From the NCBI RefSeq assembly GCF_002939185.1, contig NZ_POVL01000022.1, forward strand, positions 1-64,000: a DNA stretch of 64,000 nucleotides, read 5' to 3'. Origin of the DNA: Enterobacter sichuanensis (GTDB taxonomy: Bacteria > Pseudomonadota > Gammaproteobacteria > Enterobacterales > Enterobacteriaceae). Shown in pieces: positions 57,185-64,000 of this stretch (positions are counted from its first letter, which is position 1; each line of letters starts with the position of its first letter). Position numbers and translations under genes: made by a program. The notes below the pieces were generated by a model. It searched no databases. It saw only the letters and a list, made by a program, of their open reading frames with translations, and was not told the DNA's origin.

Positions 57185-57820
57185 TCAGGGATAGACTTTT
57201 TCTTTGTATTCGCAGAGATCTTCAATAATGCAGGAGCCGCAGCGAGGCTTACGGGCAATACATGTGTAACGGCCGTGCAGGATCAGCCAGTGATGACAAT
57301 CAACCTTAAATTCGGCAGGTACCACTTTTAACAGCTTCTCTTCGACCTGTTCGACGTTTTTACCCGGGGCAAAGTTGGTCCGGTTCGACACGCGGAAAAT
57401 ATGCGTATCCACGGCGATAGTAGGCCAGCCAAACGCGGTGTTCAGCACCACGTTCGCCGTTTTGCGACCGACGCCCGGTAACGCCTCCAGCGCGGCGCGG
57501 TCCTCCGGTACTTCACCACCGTGCTGTTCGAGCAGGATCCGGCAGGTCTTAATCACATTCTCGGCTTTGCTGTTAAACAGGCCGATGGTTTTGATATAGG
57601 ACTTCACGCCTTCCACACCCAGCTCAAGCATGGCCTTCGGCGTATTGGCGACCGGATAGAGCAGGGCGGTGGCTTTATTGACGCTCACGTCGGTAGCCTG
57701 TGCAGAAAGCAGCACGGCGATCAGCAGCTCAAACGGGGAGGTAAAGTTCAGCTCCGTCGTCGGGTGCGGGTTCTCGTCCCGCAGACGGGTAAGGATCGCA
57801 ATGCGCTTTTCTTTATTCAT
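57185..57820 (-). CDS. nth: Endonuclease III (DNA glycosylase/AP lyase)
   Basis: A 211-residue base-excision repair enzyme, E. coli length. The helix-hairpin-helix [12 protein letters not shown] contains catalytic Lys120, followed by Asp138 in VDTHIFRV. The C-terminal [4Fe-4S] ligands are C-x6-C-x2-C-x5-C in [17 protein letters not shown]. It removes oxidised pyrimidines. The ATG overlaps the rsxE stop (ATGA), so it is the last gene of the operon. Confidence 0.97.
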   Translation of the reverse strand: MNKEKRIAILTRLRDENPHPTTELNFTSPFELLIAVLLSAQATDVSVNKATALLYPVANTPKAMLELGVEGVKSYIKTIGLFNSKAENVIKTCRILLEQHGGEVPEDRAALEALPGVGRKTANVVLNTAFGWPTIAVDTHIFRVSNRTNFAPGKNVEQVEEKLLKVVPAEFKVDCHHWLILHGRYTCIARKPRCGSCIIEDLCEYKEKVYP

Positions 57821-58503
57821 GAGGCCTTCTCGGGTGTCCCTTCCAGAACGCTACGCTCAGCCGCGCGGCGCTTACGTTTCTCATCAATCAGGTATTTTAC
57901 CGCCAGCATCATGCCGAGGCCAATAAACGCGCCAGGGGGCAGCATCGCCAGCAGGAATGGCGTATCGGTGTGGAACACTTCAATGCGCAGCGCTTTGGCC
58001 CAGCCGCCCAGCAGCGCGTCCGCGCCGTCAAACAGCGTACCGTTGCCAAGGATTTCGCGCAGCGAACCCAGCACGAACATGGCGCAGGTGGCGCCCATAC
58101 CAATGGAAAAACCATCCAGCGCCGACATGGCCGGGCTGTTTTTCACCGCGAAGGCTTCCGCACGCCCGACCACGATACAGTTGGTGACGATCAGGGGAAT
58201 AAAGATCCCAAGCGACTGGTACAGACCGAACGCGTAAGCGTTAATCAGCATCTGGACGATACTGACTACTGACGCAATGATCATAACGTAGATCGGAATA
58301 CGGATTTCCGACGGCGTCCAGCGGCGCAGGGCAGAGATGGAGAGGTTGGTCAGGGTCAGCACCAGCGTGGTCGCCAGACCCAGACCGAGCGCGTTGGTGG
58401 CGGTGGATGTCACCGCCAGCAGCGGACACATCCCCAGAAGCTGTACCAGCGCGGAGTTGTTCTTCCACAACCCCTGGACAATAACCTCTTTAACCTGGCT
58501 CAT
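57817..58503 (-). CDS. rsxE: Electron transport complex subunit RsxE (RnfE)
   Basis: A 228-residue inner membrane subunit (E. coli 231) with about six helices. The conserved [21 protein letters not shown] lies in the first helix pair and is homologous to NqrD and RsxA. It is one of the core channel subunits of the Rsx complex. The ribosome binding region lies in the rsxG end, 2 bases upstream. Confidence 0.96.
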   Translation of the reverse strand: MSQVKEVIVQGLWKNNSALVQLLGMCPLLAVTSTATNALGLGLATTLVLTLTNLSISALRRWTPSEIRIPIYVMIIASVVSIVQMLINAYAFGLYQSLGIFIPLIVTNCIVVGRAEAFAVKNSPAMSALDGFSIGMGATCAMFVLGSLREILGNGTLFDGADALLGGWAKALRIEVFHTDTPFLLAMLPPGAFIGLGMMLAVKYLIDEKRKRRAAERSVLEGTPEKAS

Positions 58504-58505
58504 GA

Positions 58506-59126
58506 TTACTCCTCACAGGCCGGAAGATTGTTGATTTGCGCGGGCAGCGTTTCAGCATACAGCCCGGCTCGTTTTACAGCGTTCACCACGGCACGCGGCG
58601 TGATGGTCGCGCCGGTGAACTGGTCGAACTCACCGCCATCTTTCTTCACCGCAAACGCGGTATCCTCTTCGCCATGGATCACTTTACCGGCAAAGTGCAA
58701 AATCCAGTCGCTCAGACGAGTTTCAATCTTATCGCCAAGACCCGGCGTTTCATGATGTTCCGTGACGCGGGTGCCCAGTATCGTACCGGAGAAATCGCTG
58801 CCCACAAGCAGCTGAATGGCACCGGAATAGCCGTCAGGCGCTGTCGCTTCCATCACCGCGCCTACCGGTTTATCCCCTTTGCGGGCAATAAAGAGGCGAT
58901 GTGGGCCTTTCCCCAGCTGCGGCGCGTCTACCACAAAGCAGCTTTTTTGCAGGTCATTTTCATAGAAATCTGACGGGATCACCTGATCGAACAACGCTTT
59001 TTGCTGCTTCGACGCCTGCTCTTCGATCGTGGTTTTGGTCAGAGCGTTGACCAGCGCCGTCAGCCCTGTCAGGACCGCGGCGAAGACAGCCAGCGTGACG
59101 CCGTGTTTTTGCATCGTTTTTAACAT
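58506..59126 (-). CDS. rsxG: Electron transport complex subunit RsxG (RnfG)
   Basis: A 206-residue protein, E. coli length. One N-terminal helix anchors a periplasmic flavin domain. The covalent FMN attachment motif S/TGATxT is present as [11 protein letters not shown] (second Thr is the link). ATG at 59126 gives MLKTMQKHG; the frame extends further but overlaps rsxD. It carries electrons on the periplasmic side. Confidence 0.96.
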   Translation of the reverse strand: MLKTMQKHGVTLAVFAAVLTGLTALVNALTKTTIEEQASKQQKALFDQVIPSDFYENDLQKSCFVVDAPQLGKGPHRLFIARKGDKPVGAVMEATAPDGYSGAIQLLVGSDFSGTILGTRVTEHHETPGLGDKIETRLSDWILHFAGKVIHGEEDTAFAVKKDGGEFDQFTGATITPRAVVNAVKRAGLYAETLPAQINNLPACEE

Positions 59127-59136
59127 GGCGAAACCC

Positions 59137-60189
59137 TTAGCGATGGCCGTACACGCGTGGACGCGTGTAATAGTCAATGAGCGGAACGGTAATATTGGCG
59201 AGCAGGACAGCAAACGCCACGCCATCCGGGTAACCACCGAAGCTGCGAATGAGCCAGACCAGCAACCCCGCCAGCGCGCCGAAGATCAGACGCCCGCGGT
59301 TAGTCGTGGAGGCCGTAACCGGATCCGTCAGGATAAAGAAGGCACCGAGCATGGTCGCACCGGAGAGCAAGTGCATTTGTGGGCTGGCCAGTGATTCAGG
59401 GGAGAAGACCCACCCCAGCGTGGCGCAGACCGCCAGCGTCACGAGGAAGCTGACCGGAATATGCCAGCGAATGGCTTTCTGCTGCAGCAGGAACAGCCCG
59501 CCAAGCAAATACGCCAGGTTGACCCACTGCCAGCCGGCCCCCGCCAGCATGCCGCGATAGATGGCGGATTGCATAATCTGCTCAACGCTGTGGCCGGCAT
59601 GCAGGGACGTTTTAAAGGTATCAAGCGGCGTTGCCTGGCTAATCCCGTCCACGCCCATTCGCAGCGCGTTCATATCCGCTCCGAGCGCCGTATGGCCGGT
59701 AAAGATAACGTGCAGGGCATCCATGAAGCCCGGAACCGTGGCAGCAATGTCGTGCGGCGGCAGCCAGCTGGTCATCTGCACCGGGAAGGAGATCAGCAGC
59801 ACCACGTAGCCAATCATCGCCGGGTTAAACGGGTTATGGCCCAGTCCGCCATAGAGCTGTTTCGCAATGATCACGGCAAACACGGTACCGAGGACCACCA
59901 TCCACCACGGGGCAAACGGCGGGATACTGATGGCCAGCAGCAGGCCGGTCAGCAACGCGGAGTTGTCAGCGAGAATACGGGAGACCGCTGCCTTACGCAG
60001 CTTAAGCACCAGGGCTTCTGCCGCTAAGGCGCTGGCACAGCCGAGGAGTATCTGGAAGAGGGTTCCCCAGCCGAAAAACCAGCACTGAACGGCAATGCCC
60101 GGCAGGGCCGCCAGGCAAACCAGCATCATAATGCGCGATGTCTGACGCTGGTTATGGGTGTAGGGGGAACTTGCGATTCTGAAAACCAT
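59137..60189 (-). CDS. rsxD: Electron transport complex subunit RsxD (RnfD)
   Basis: A 350-residue membrane subunit (E. coli 352) with about nine helices. The FMN-attachment motif is [11 protein letters not shown], like NqrB. The gene directly follows rsxC (start next to its stop) and precedes rsxG by 10 bases. Confidence 0.96.
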   Translation of the reverse strand: MVFRIASSPYTHNQRQTSRIMMLVCLAALPGIAVQCWFFGWGTLFQILLGCASALAAEALVLKLRKAAVSRILADNSALLTGLLLAISIPPFAPWWMVVLGTVFAVIIAKQLYGGLGHNPFNPAMIGYVVLLISFPVQMTSWLPPHDIAATVPGFMDALHVIFTGHTALGADMNALRMGVDGISQATPLDTFKTSLHAGHSVEQIMQSAIYRGMLAGAGWQWVNLAYLLGGLFLLQQKAIRWHIPVSFLVTLAVCATLGWVFSPESLASPQMHLLSGATMLGAFFILTDPVTASTTNRGRLIFGALAGLLVWLIRSFGGYPDGVAFAVLLANITVPLIDYYTRPRVYGHR

Positions 60190-62211
60190 TTAATCCTCGT
60201 TAACTGCTTGCTGTGCGGCTTTCTTTGCCTGAACGCGCGCAATGGCGGCGGCGACGGCGGCTTTGCGCGGGTCATCGTTAGCGGCCTGCGGTGGCGTTTC
60301 CTGTTGCGCCGCCTTACGGGCTTTGGCGCGGGCAATGGCCGCTTCGACGGCGGCTTTACGCGGGTCGACCGGGGTTTCCGCTTCTGTCGCAGGCGTCTGC
60401 TGCGCCGCTTTACGGGCTTTAGCACGCGCAATGGCCGCTTCGACGGCCGCTTTACGCGGATCGACCGGGTCCTGTTCTACCACCACCGGTTGCTCTCCGG
60501 CTTTGCGGGCCCTGGCGCGGGCGATTGCCGCTTCGACGTCCGCTTTACGCGGATCGACTTCAGCATCCGCCGGGGTCGTTTGTGCTTTTTCTGCCTGACG
60601 GGCGCGAGCGGCGGCCTTGCGTGCTTCACGTGCGGCGATCGCTTCGCTGTTATCCGGCTTTTCACCCGCCGGGATCACCACAGGCTGCGCCGCATTGGCT
60701 TTTTTCTGGCGAACGCGGGCCAGTGCGGCGTTAATCGCATCCTGATCTTTCTCGCCAGGCTGAACGGCAGCCTGTTTGTGACGCTCCTGACGGGCGAGTT
60801 TTTCGCGTTCCAGTCGCGCCTGGCGCGCTTCAAAGCGTGCTTTGGCTTCTGCGGCCCGTTTCTCTTCCATGGAGATGGCATAAATTTCAGCCTTCTCCTG
60901 ACGGAAATACTGCACCAGCGGAATGTTGCTGGGGCAGACCCAGGCGCAGGCACCGCATTCGATGCAGTCGGCCAGGTTATGGGCTTTCGCCTTGTCATGC
61001 TGCTGCCCTTTGCTGTACCAGTACAGCTGCTGTGGGAGCAGATCGGCAGGGCAGGCATCGGCACAGGCGCTGCAGCGGATACAGCCTTTCTCTTCCTGCT
61101 CCGCACCCATCTCGCTCGTTGAAGGCGCGAGCAGGCAGTTGGTAATTTTCACTACCGGAACGTCCAGCCACGGCAGGGTAAAGCCCATCAGGGGGCCGCC
61201 CATGATCACCATCTGGTCGCTGCCCGGGCAAAATTCAGCCTGTTCCAGCAGGTGACGCACCGGCGTCCCCAGACGCGCCCAGACGTTGCCCGGGCGAGAG
61301 ACCGACTCCCCGGTCAGCGTCACGACGCGCTCCGTCAGCGGCTCGCCGTCAATCACCGCACGCTTCACGGCGTAAGCGGTGCCGACGTTCTGCATCAGCA
61401 CGCCGATATCTGAAGAGCGTCCGCCGTGCGGTACCTGCTTGCCGGTGAGAATTTGCGTCAGCTGTTTAGCACCGCCAGAGGGGTACTTGGTCGGGATCAC
61501 GCGCAGGCTGATATCATGGCTACCCGCCAGCACGGCACGCAGCATGGAAATAGCCTGCGGTTTGTTGTCTTCGATACCAATCAGCACTTCCCGCGGTTGC
61601 AGAATATGCGCGAGGATGCGGATGCCTTCCACTACCTGCGCGGCGCAGTCCTGCATCAGACGGTCGTCGGCGGTGATATAGGGTTCGCACTCGGCGGCGT
61701 TGATAATCAGCGTCTGGATCTTATCGCCACCGCCGCGCAGTTTGACCCCGGTCGGGAAGCCTGCGCCACCCAGACCGGCAACGCCGAACTGATGAATGCG
61801 TTCAATAAGCGCTTCACGGCTGCGGGCGCGGTAGTCGTTCCAGCCGTCACGTTCAATCCAGCGGTCTTCGCCGTCGGCTTCAATAATGACGCTCAGCTCT
61901 GAGAGCGCTGACGGATGCGCCACCGTATGGGGCGCAATAGCCACCACCTTACCGGAGGTGGGGGCGTGCACCGGCAGCATACGTCCGCGCCCAAAGGTCA
62001 GGGGCTGACCGCGAAGGACGGTATCGCCCTCTTTTACACACAGCTCACCCTCAGCGCCTATGTGCTGCTTCAGCGGCATGACGAAACGGGTCGCCAGCGG
62101 AATTTGACGCAGCGGGGTACCGCTGGACTGGGTTTTCATCTCCGGTGGATGGATCCCACCGTCAAAGTCCCAAATCTTCTCTTTTCTGAAAGCAGAAAAT
62201 AACTTAAGCAT
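60190..62211 (-). CDS. rsxC: Electron transport complex subunit RsxC (RnfC) with repeat-rich tail
   Basis: A 673-residue peripheral subunit. The N-terminal half resembles NqrF/complex I-type NADH and FMN binding ([13 protein letters not shown]). Two [4Fe-4S] clusters follow ([12 protein letters not shown] and [12 protein letters not shown]). The last 200 residues are Ala/Arg/Lys-rich, with four near-identical repeats of 30 or so residues. E. coli RsxC is 740 residues and also has a repeat tail, so the tail is shorter here. ATG at 62211 overlaps rsxB by 8 bases. Confidence 0.95.
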   Translation of the reverse strand: MLKLFSAFRKEKIWDFDGGIHPPEMKTQSSGTPLRQIPLATRFVMPLKQHIGAEGELCVKEGDTVLRGQPLTFGRGRMLPVHAPTSGKVVAIAPHTVAHPSALSELSVIIEADGEDRWIERDGWNDYRARSREALIERIHQFGVAGLGGAGFPTGVKLRGGGDKIQTLIINAAECEPYITADDRLMQDCAAQVVEGIRILAHILQPREVLIGIEDNKPQAISMLRAVLAGSHDISLRVIPTKYPSGGAKQLTQILTGKQVPHGGRSSDIGVLMQNVGTAYAVKRAVIDGEPLTERVVTLTGESVSRPGNVWARLGTPVRHLLEQAEFCPGSDQMVIMGGPLMGFTLPWLDVPVVKITNCLLAPSTSEMGAEQEEKGCIRCSACADACPADLLPQQLYWYSKGQQHDKAKAHNLADCIECGACAWVCPSNIPLVQYFRQEKAEIYAISMEEKRAAEAKARFEARQARLEREKLARQERHKQAAVQPGEKDQDAINAALARVRQKKANAAQPVVIPAGEKPDNSEAIAAREARKAAARARQAEKAQTTPADAEVDPRKADVEAAIARARARKAGEQPVVVEQDPVDPRKAAVEAAIARAKARKAAQQTPATEAETPVDPRKAAVEAAIARAKARKAAQQETPPQAANDDPRKAAVAAAIARVQAKKAAQQAVNED
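60193..60560 (-). repeat. In-frame tandem repeats in rsxC
   Basis: Four tandem units encode DPRKA(A/D)VEAAIARA(K/R)ARKA followed by variable linkers. The DNA repeats are visible as recurring GCTTTACGCGG(G/A)TCGAC (plus strand). Unit number is likely to vary between strains by slippage or recombination. Confidence 0.9.
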
Positions 62212-62782
62212 GTTGTTCCACAGGAATGATGCGAACCGGAATGGTTTGAAGATCCCATTTCCAGCTTTCGGTAGTCGGTTCAACCGGACGCAACTCGATA
62301 CATTGCGTCGGGCAGGGGGCCACGCAGAGATTACAGCCGGTGCACAGATCCGCCACCACGGTGTGCATGGCGCGGGTTGCGCCAACAATGGCGTCCACCG
62401 GGCAGGCCTGAATACATTTGGTGCAGCCGATGCAGTTTGCTTCGTCAATCACGGCCAGAGCGCGTACCGGCTCCTGGACGTCCGCATCGCCATCCACAGG
62501 CTGCGGGTCAACGTTCAGCAGGGCCGCAATTTTCAGCATCACCGCTTCGCCACCGGGCGCACAGCGGTTAATTTTCTCACCCTGAACCCCTACCGCTTCG
62601 GCATAGGGGCGGCAGCCAGGGTAGCCACACTGCCCGCACTGGCTTTGTGGCAAAAGCTCATCAATTTTCTCAACAACAGGATCGTCCTCTACCGCGAAAC
62701 GGCGGGAGGCGTAGCCCAGGATAAGGCCAAACACCAGCCCCAGAACGCTGATAGAGGCGATGGCAATCCAGATAGCATTCAT
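62204..62782 (-). CDS. rsxB: Electron transport complex subunit RsxB (RnfB)
   Basis: A 192-residue protein, E. coli length. It has an N-terminal helix, a CGQCGYPGC cluster motif, and two ferredoxin-like [4Fe-4S] motifs ([12 protein letters not shown] and [12 protein letters not shown]). It passes electrons toward the membrane subunits. One base overlaps the rsxA stop. Confidence 0.97.
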   Translation of the reverse strand: MNAIWIAIASISVLGLVFGLILGYASRRFAVEDDPVVEKIDELLPQSQCGQCGYPGCRPYAEAVGVQGEKINRCAPGGEAVMLKIAALLNVDPQPVDGDADVQEPVRALAVIDEANCIGCTKCIQACPVDAIVGATRAMHTVVADLCTGCNLCVAPCPTQCIELRPVEPTTESWKWDLQTIPVRIIPVEQHA

Positions 62783-63363
62783 TACAACTTCACCAGACCA
62801 CTAAAGCCCATAAAGGCCAGAGACATTAAACCGGCGGTCACCAGCGCGATCGCGTTACCGCGGAAGGGCGCAGGGATATCCGCTGCGGCCAGGCGCTCGC
62901 GAATGGAGGCGAACAGCACCATGACCAGAGAGAAACCGACTGCCGCAGAGAAACCATACAGCGCCGACTGCATAAAATTGTGGCCAAGGTTGATGTTCAG
63001 CAGCGCCACGCCGAGTACCGCGCAGTTGGTGGTGATCAGCGGCAGGAAGATACCCAGCAGGCGATAGAGCGCCGGGCTGGTTTTGCGCACCACCATTTCG
63101 GTAAACTGCACCACCACTGCGATAACCAGGATAAAGGCCAGCGTGCGAAGATAGGTTAACCCCAGCGGGATGAGGATCCACGTATCAATCCACCACGCGC
63201 AGATGGACGCCAGCGTCATCACGAAGGTCGTCGCCAGCCCCATCCCCATTGCCGTTTCCAGCTTTTTGGAAACGCCCATAAACGGGCACAGGCCAAGGAA
63301 CTTCACCAGAACGAAGTTGTTAACCAGCACGGTGCCGACAAAGAGCAGTAAGTAATCGGTCAT
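62782..63363 (-). CDS. rsxA: Electron transport complex subunit RsxA (RnfA)
   Basis: A 193-residue membrane subunit, E. coli length, with about six helices. It is homologous to NqrE and to Rsx[13 protein letters not shown] and [11 protein letters not shown] contain the conserved Cys that ligates iron in the membrane. In E. coli the Rsx complex reduces SoxR and so keeps the superoxide response off. Confidence 0.97.
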   Translation of the reverse strand: MTDYLLLFVGTVLVNNFVLVKFLGLCPFMGVSKKLETAMGMGLATTFVMTLASICAWWIDTWILIPLGLTYLRTLAFILVIAVVVQFTEMVVRKTSPALYRLLGIFLPLITTNCAVLGVALLNINLGHNFMQSALYGFSAAVGFSLVMVLFASIRERLAAADIPAPFRGNAIALVTAGLMSLAFMGFSGLVKL

Positions 63364-63377
63364 TATTTAGCCTGAAA

Positions 63378-63418
63378 TAAAAAAGCCGCCTATTATCGGA
63401 TAAACCCACGCAGGCGAC
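63378..63418 (-). terminator. Hairpin and T-tract between ydgK and rsxA
   Basis: On the minus strand GTCGCCT and AGGCGGC can pair around a 26-base loop, followed by TTTTTTATTT. It may attenuate ydgK read-through into rsxA. Confidence 0.4.
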
Positions 63419-63439
63419 AACAGGTTATCTGTAAGGTTA

Positions 63440-63880
63440 TTACGGGTTCACAAAGGTGTTTTTCACCCGCGTTGAACGCTTGAAATAGGGCACCAGCAGC
63501 GCTGCGGCCAGCAGCGGGAAAAGCAGCTGACGGACGGCCAGGGCATCAGAAACGGGCGAAAACGCAAAGGCCTTCACCGCCAGCAGAACCGAAATCAGCA
63601 GCCAGATAATGTAGTGTTTAGGCACGCTTTTGCGGCGCTTAAAGAAGGCTATCGTCAGCCACAGCGTGTAGTACCACATCCCAATCGCGAAAACGAACGA
63701 CACAAACCACATCGCAATATTAAGCACGCTTTGCGACTTCAGGGTCTGAATGGCATGAGGGGTAATCAGTGCGGTGGTATAAAGCAACAGCGCAAGTGAT
63801 GCGCTTAATAAGGCAACCAGCAGCCATGCCAGTGGGGCGATTAACCAGCCTCCAATGCGTTCTCCAGGCGTTGCGGTCAT
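63440..63880 (-). CDS. ydgK: Inner membrane protein YdgK
   Basis: A 146-residue membrane protein with four hydrophobic segments (E. coli YdgK, DUF2569 family, about 136). Conserved parts are TPGERIGGWL, WYYTLWLTIAFFKRR and the C-terminal RQLLFPLLAAALLVPYFKRS. I chose ATG 63880 because GGGAGAGTTC precedes it; an ATG 12 bases upstream lacks such a site. Function unknown. It precedes rsxA by 76 bases. Bases 63893-64000 hold its promoter and nothing else I recognise. Confidence 0.9.
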   Translation of the reverse strand: MTATPGERIGGWLIAPLAWLLVALLSASLALLLYTTALITPHAIQTLKSQSVLNIAMWFVSFVFAIGMWYYTLWLTIAFFKRRKSVPKHYIIWLLISVLLAVKAFAFSPVSDALAVRQLLFPLLAAALLVPYFKRSTRVKNTFVNP

Positions 63881-64000
63881 GAACTCTCCCATAATCTGCG
63901 CGAAATGTTGTACAGCCAGTTTGCAGGGCGGAGAGTATATAACATTTCGCGCGGATGGCTACTTTCTTATAGAACGTAACGCCAGACAGACTTCGGTACT

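Noticed and set aside
60154..61122. Open frame of 322 codons opposite the rsxC repeats
   Set aside because: Its apparent repeats are the complement of the rsxC Ala/Arg repeats, so it is not an independent gene.

Overview
The window is chromosomal DNA of a member of the Enterobacteriaceae. Most genes match Escherichia coli K-12 genes in order, length and diagnostic residues (sufABCDSE-ldtE-lpp-pykF, tRNA-Val pair-mdtK-ribC-cfa-punC-punR-purR-ydhP-sodB-mepH-grxD-rnt-gloA-nemRA, slyA to rsxA-ydgK). Several blocks are absent from K-12 at this locus. A reverse-transsulfuration pair like Klebsiella mtcBC, and high-GC codon use, suggest Enterobacter or a close relative (Lelliottia, Leclercia, Kosakonia, Klebsiella). 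The species cannot be fixed from this sequence alone.

Layout. 0-0.95 kb: 3' end of a papain-fold amidase-like gene and a small lipoprotein gene, possibly a toxin/immunity pair. 1.3-8.3 kb: the suf Fe-S assembly operon with Fur and IHF sites, then the L,D-transpeptidase ldtE and lpp. 8.5-10.3 kb: pykF with a promoter and a Cra-like site. 10.4-15.9 kb: a sulfur island with cystathionine gamma-lyase and beta-synthase genes divergent from a second metNIQ-type importer and MetJ-like boxes between them. 15.9-24 kb: fumD, a polar amino acid ABC importer, a two-component system followed by a secreted HbpS/GlcG-like protein, a small acidic Cys protein, a zinc-ribbon metallo-beta-lactamase-fold protein and a CynT-type carbonic anhydrase. 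This last block sits where K-12 has ydhYVWXUT. 24-25.9 kb: ydhS and two tRNA-Val genes.

26-40 kb is conserved backbone: drug efflux (mdtK), riboflavin synthase, cyclopropane fatty acid synthase, purine regulation (punC/punR, purR, each near its targets), sodB, mepH, grxD, rnt, gloA and nemRA. The helicase gene lhr, which lies between rnt and grxD in K-12, is absent. 40-54 kb: an EptA-type phosphoethanolamine transferase inserted next to nemR, then ydhL, ydhF, sodC, the ydhIJK efflux operon divergent from slyA across an exact SlyA operator, an inserted diguanylate cyclase, slyB with a PhoP box, anmK, mliC, pdxH, tyrS and pdxY. 54-64 kb: a REP element, gstA, dtpA, and the ydgK-rsxABCDGE-nth operon.

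Functionally the window is rich in iron, sulfur and redox genes: Fe-S assembly (suf), methionine-to-cysteine recycling, superoxide dismutases (sodB, sodC), electrophile defence (nemA, gloA, gstA), a monothiol glutaredoxin, and the Rsx complex that reduces SoxR. No insertion sequence, integrase, CRISPR array or rRNA gene was seen.
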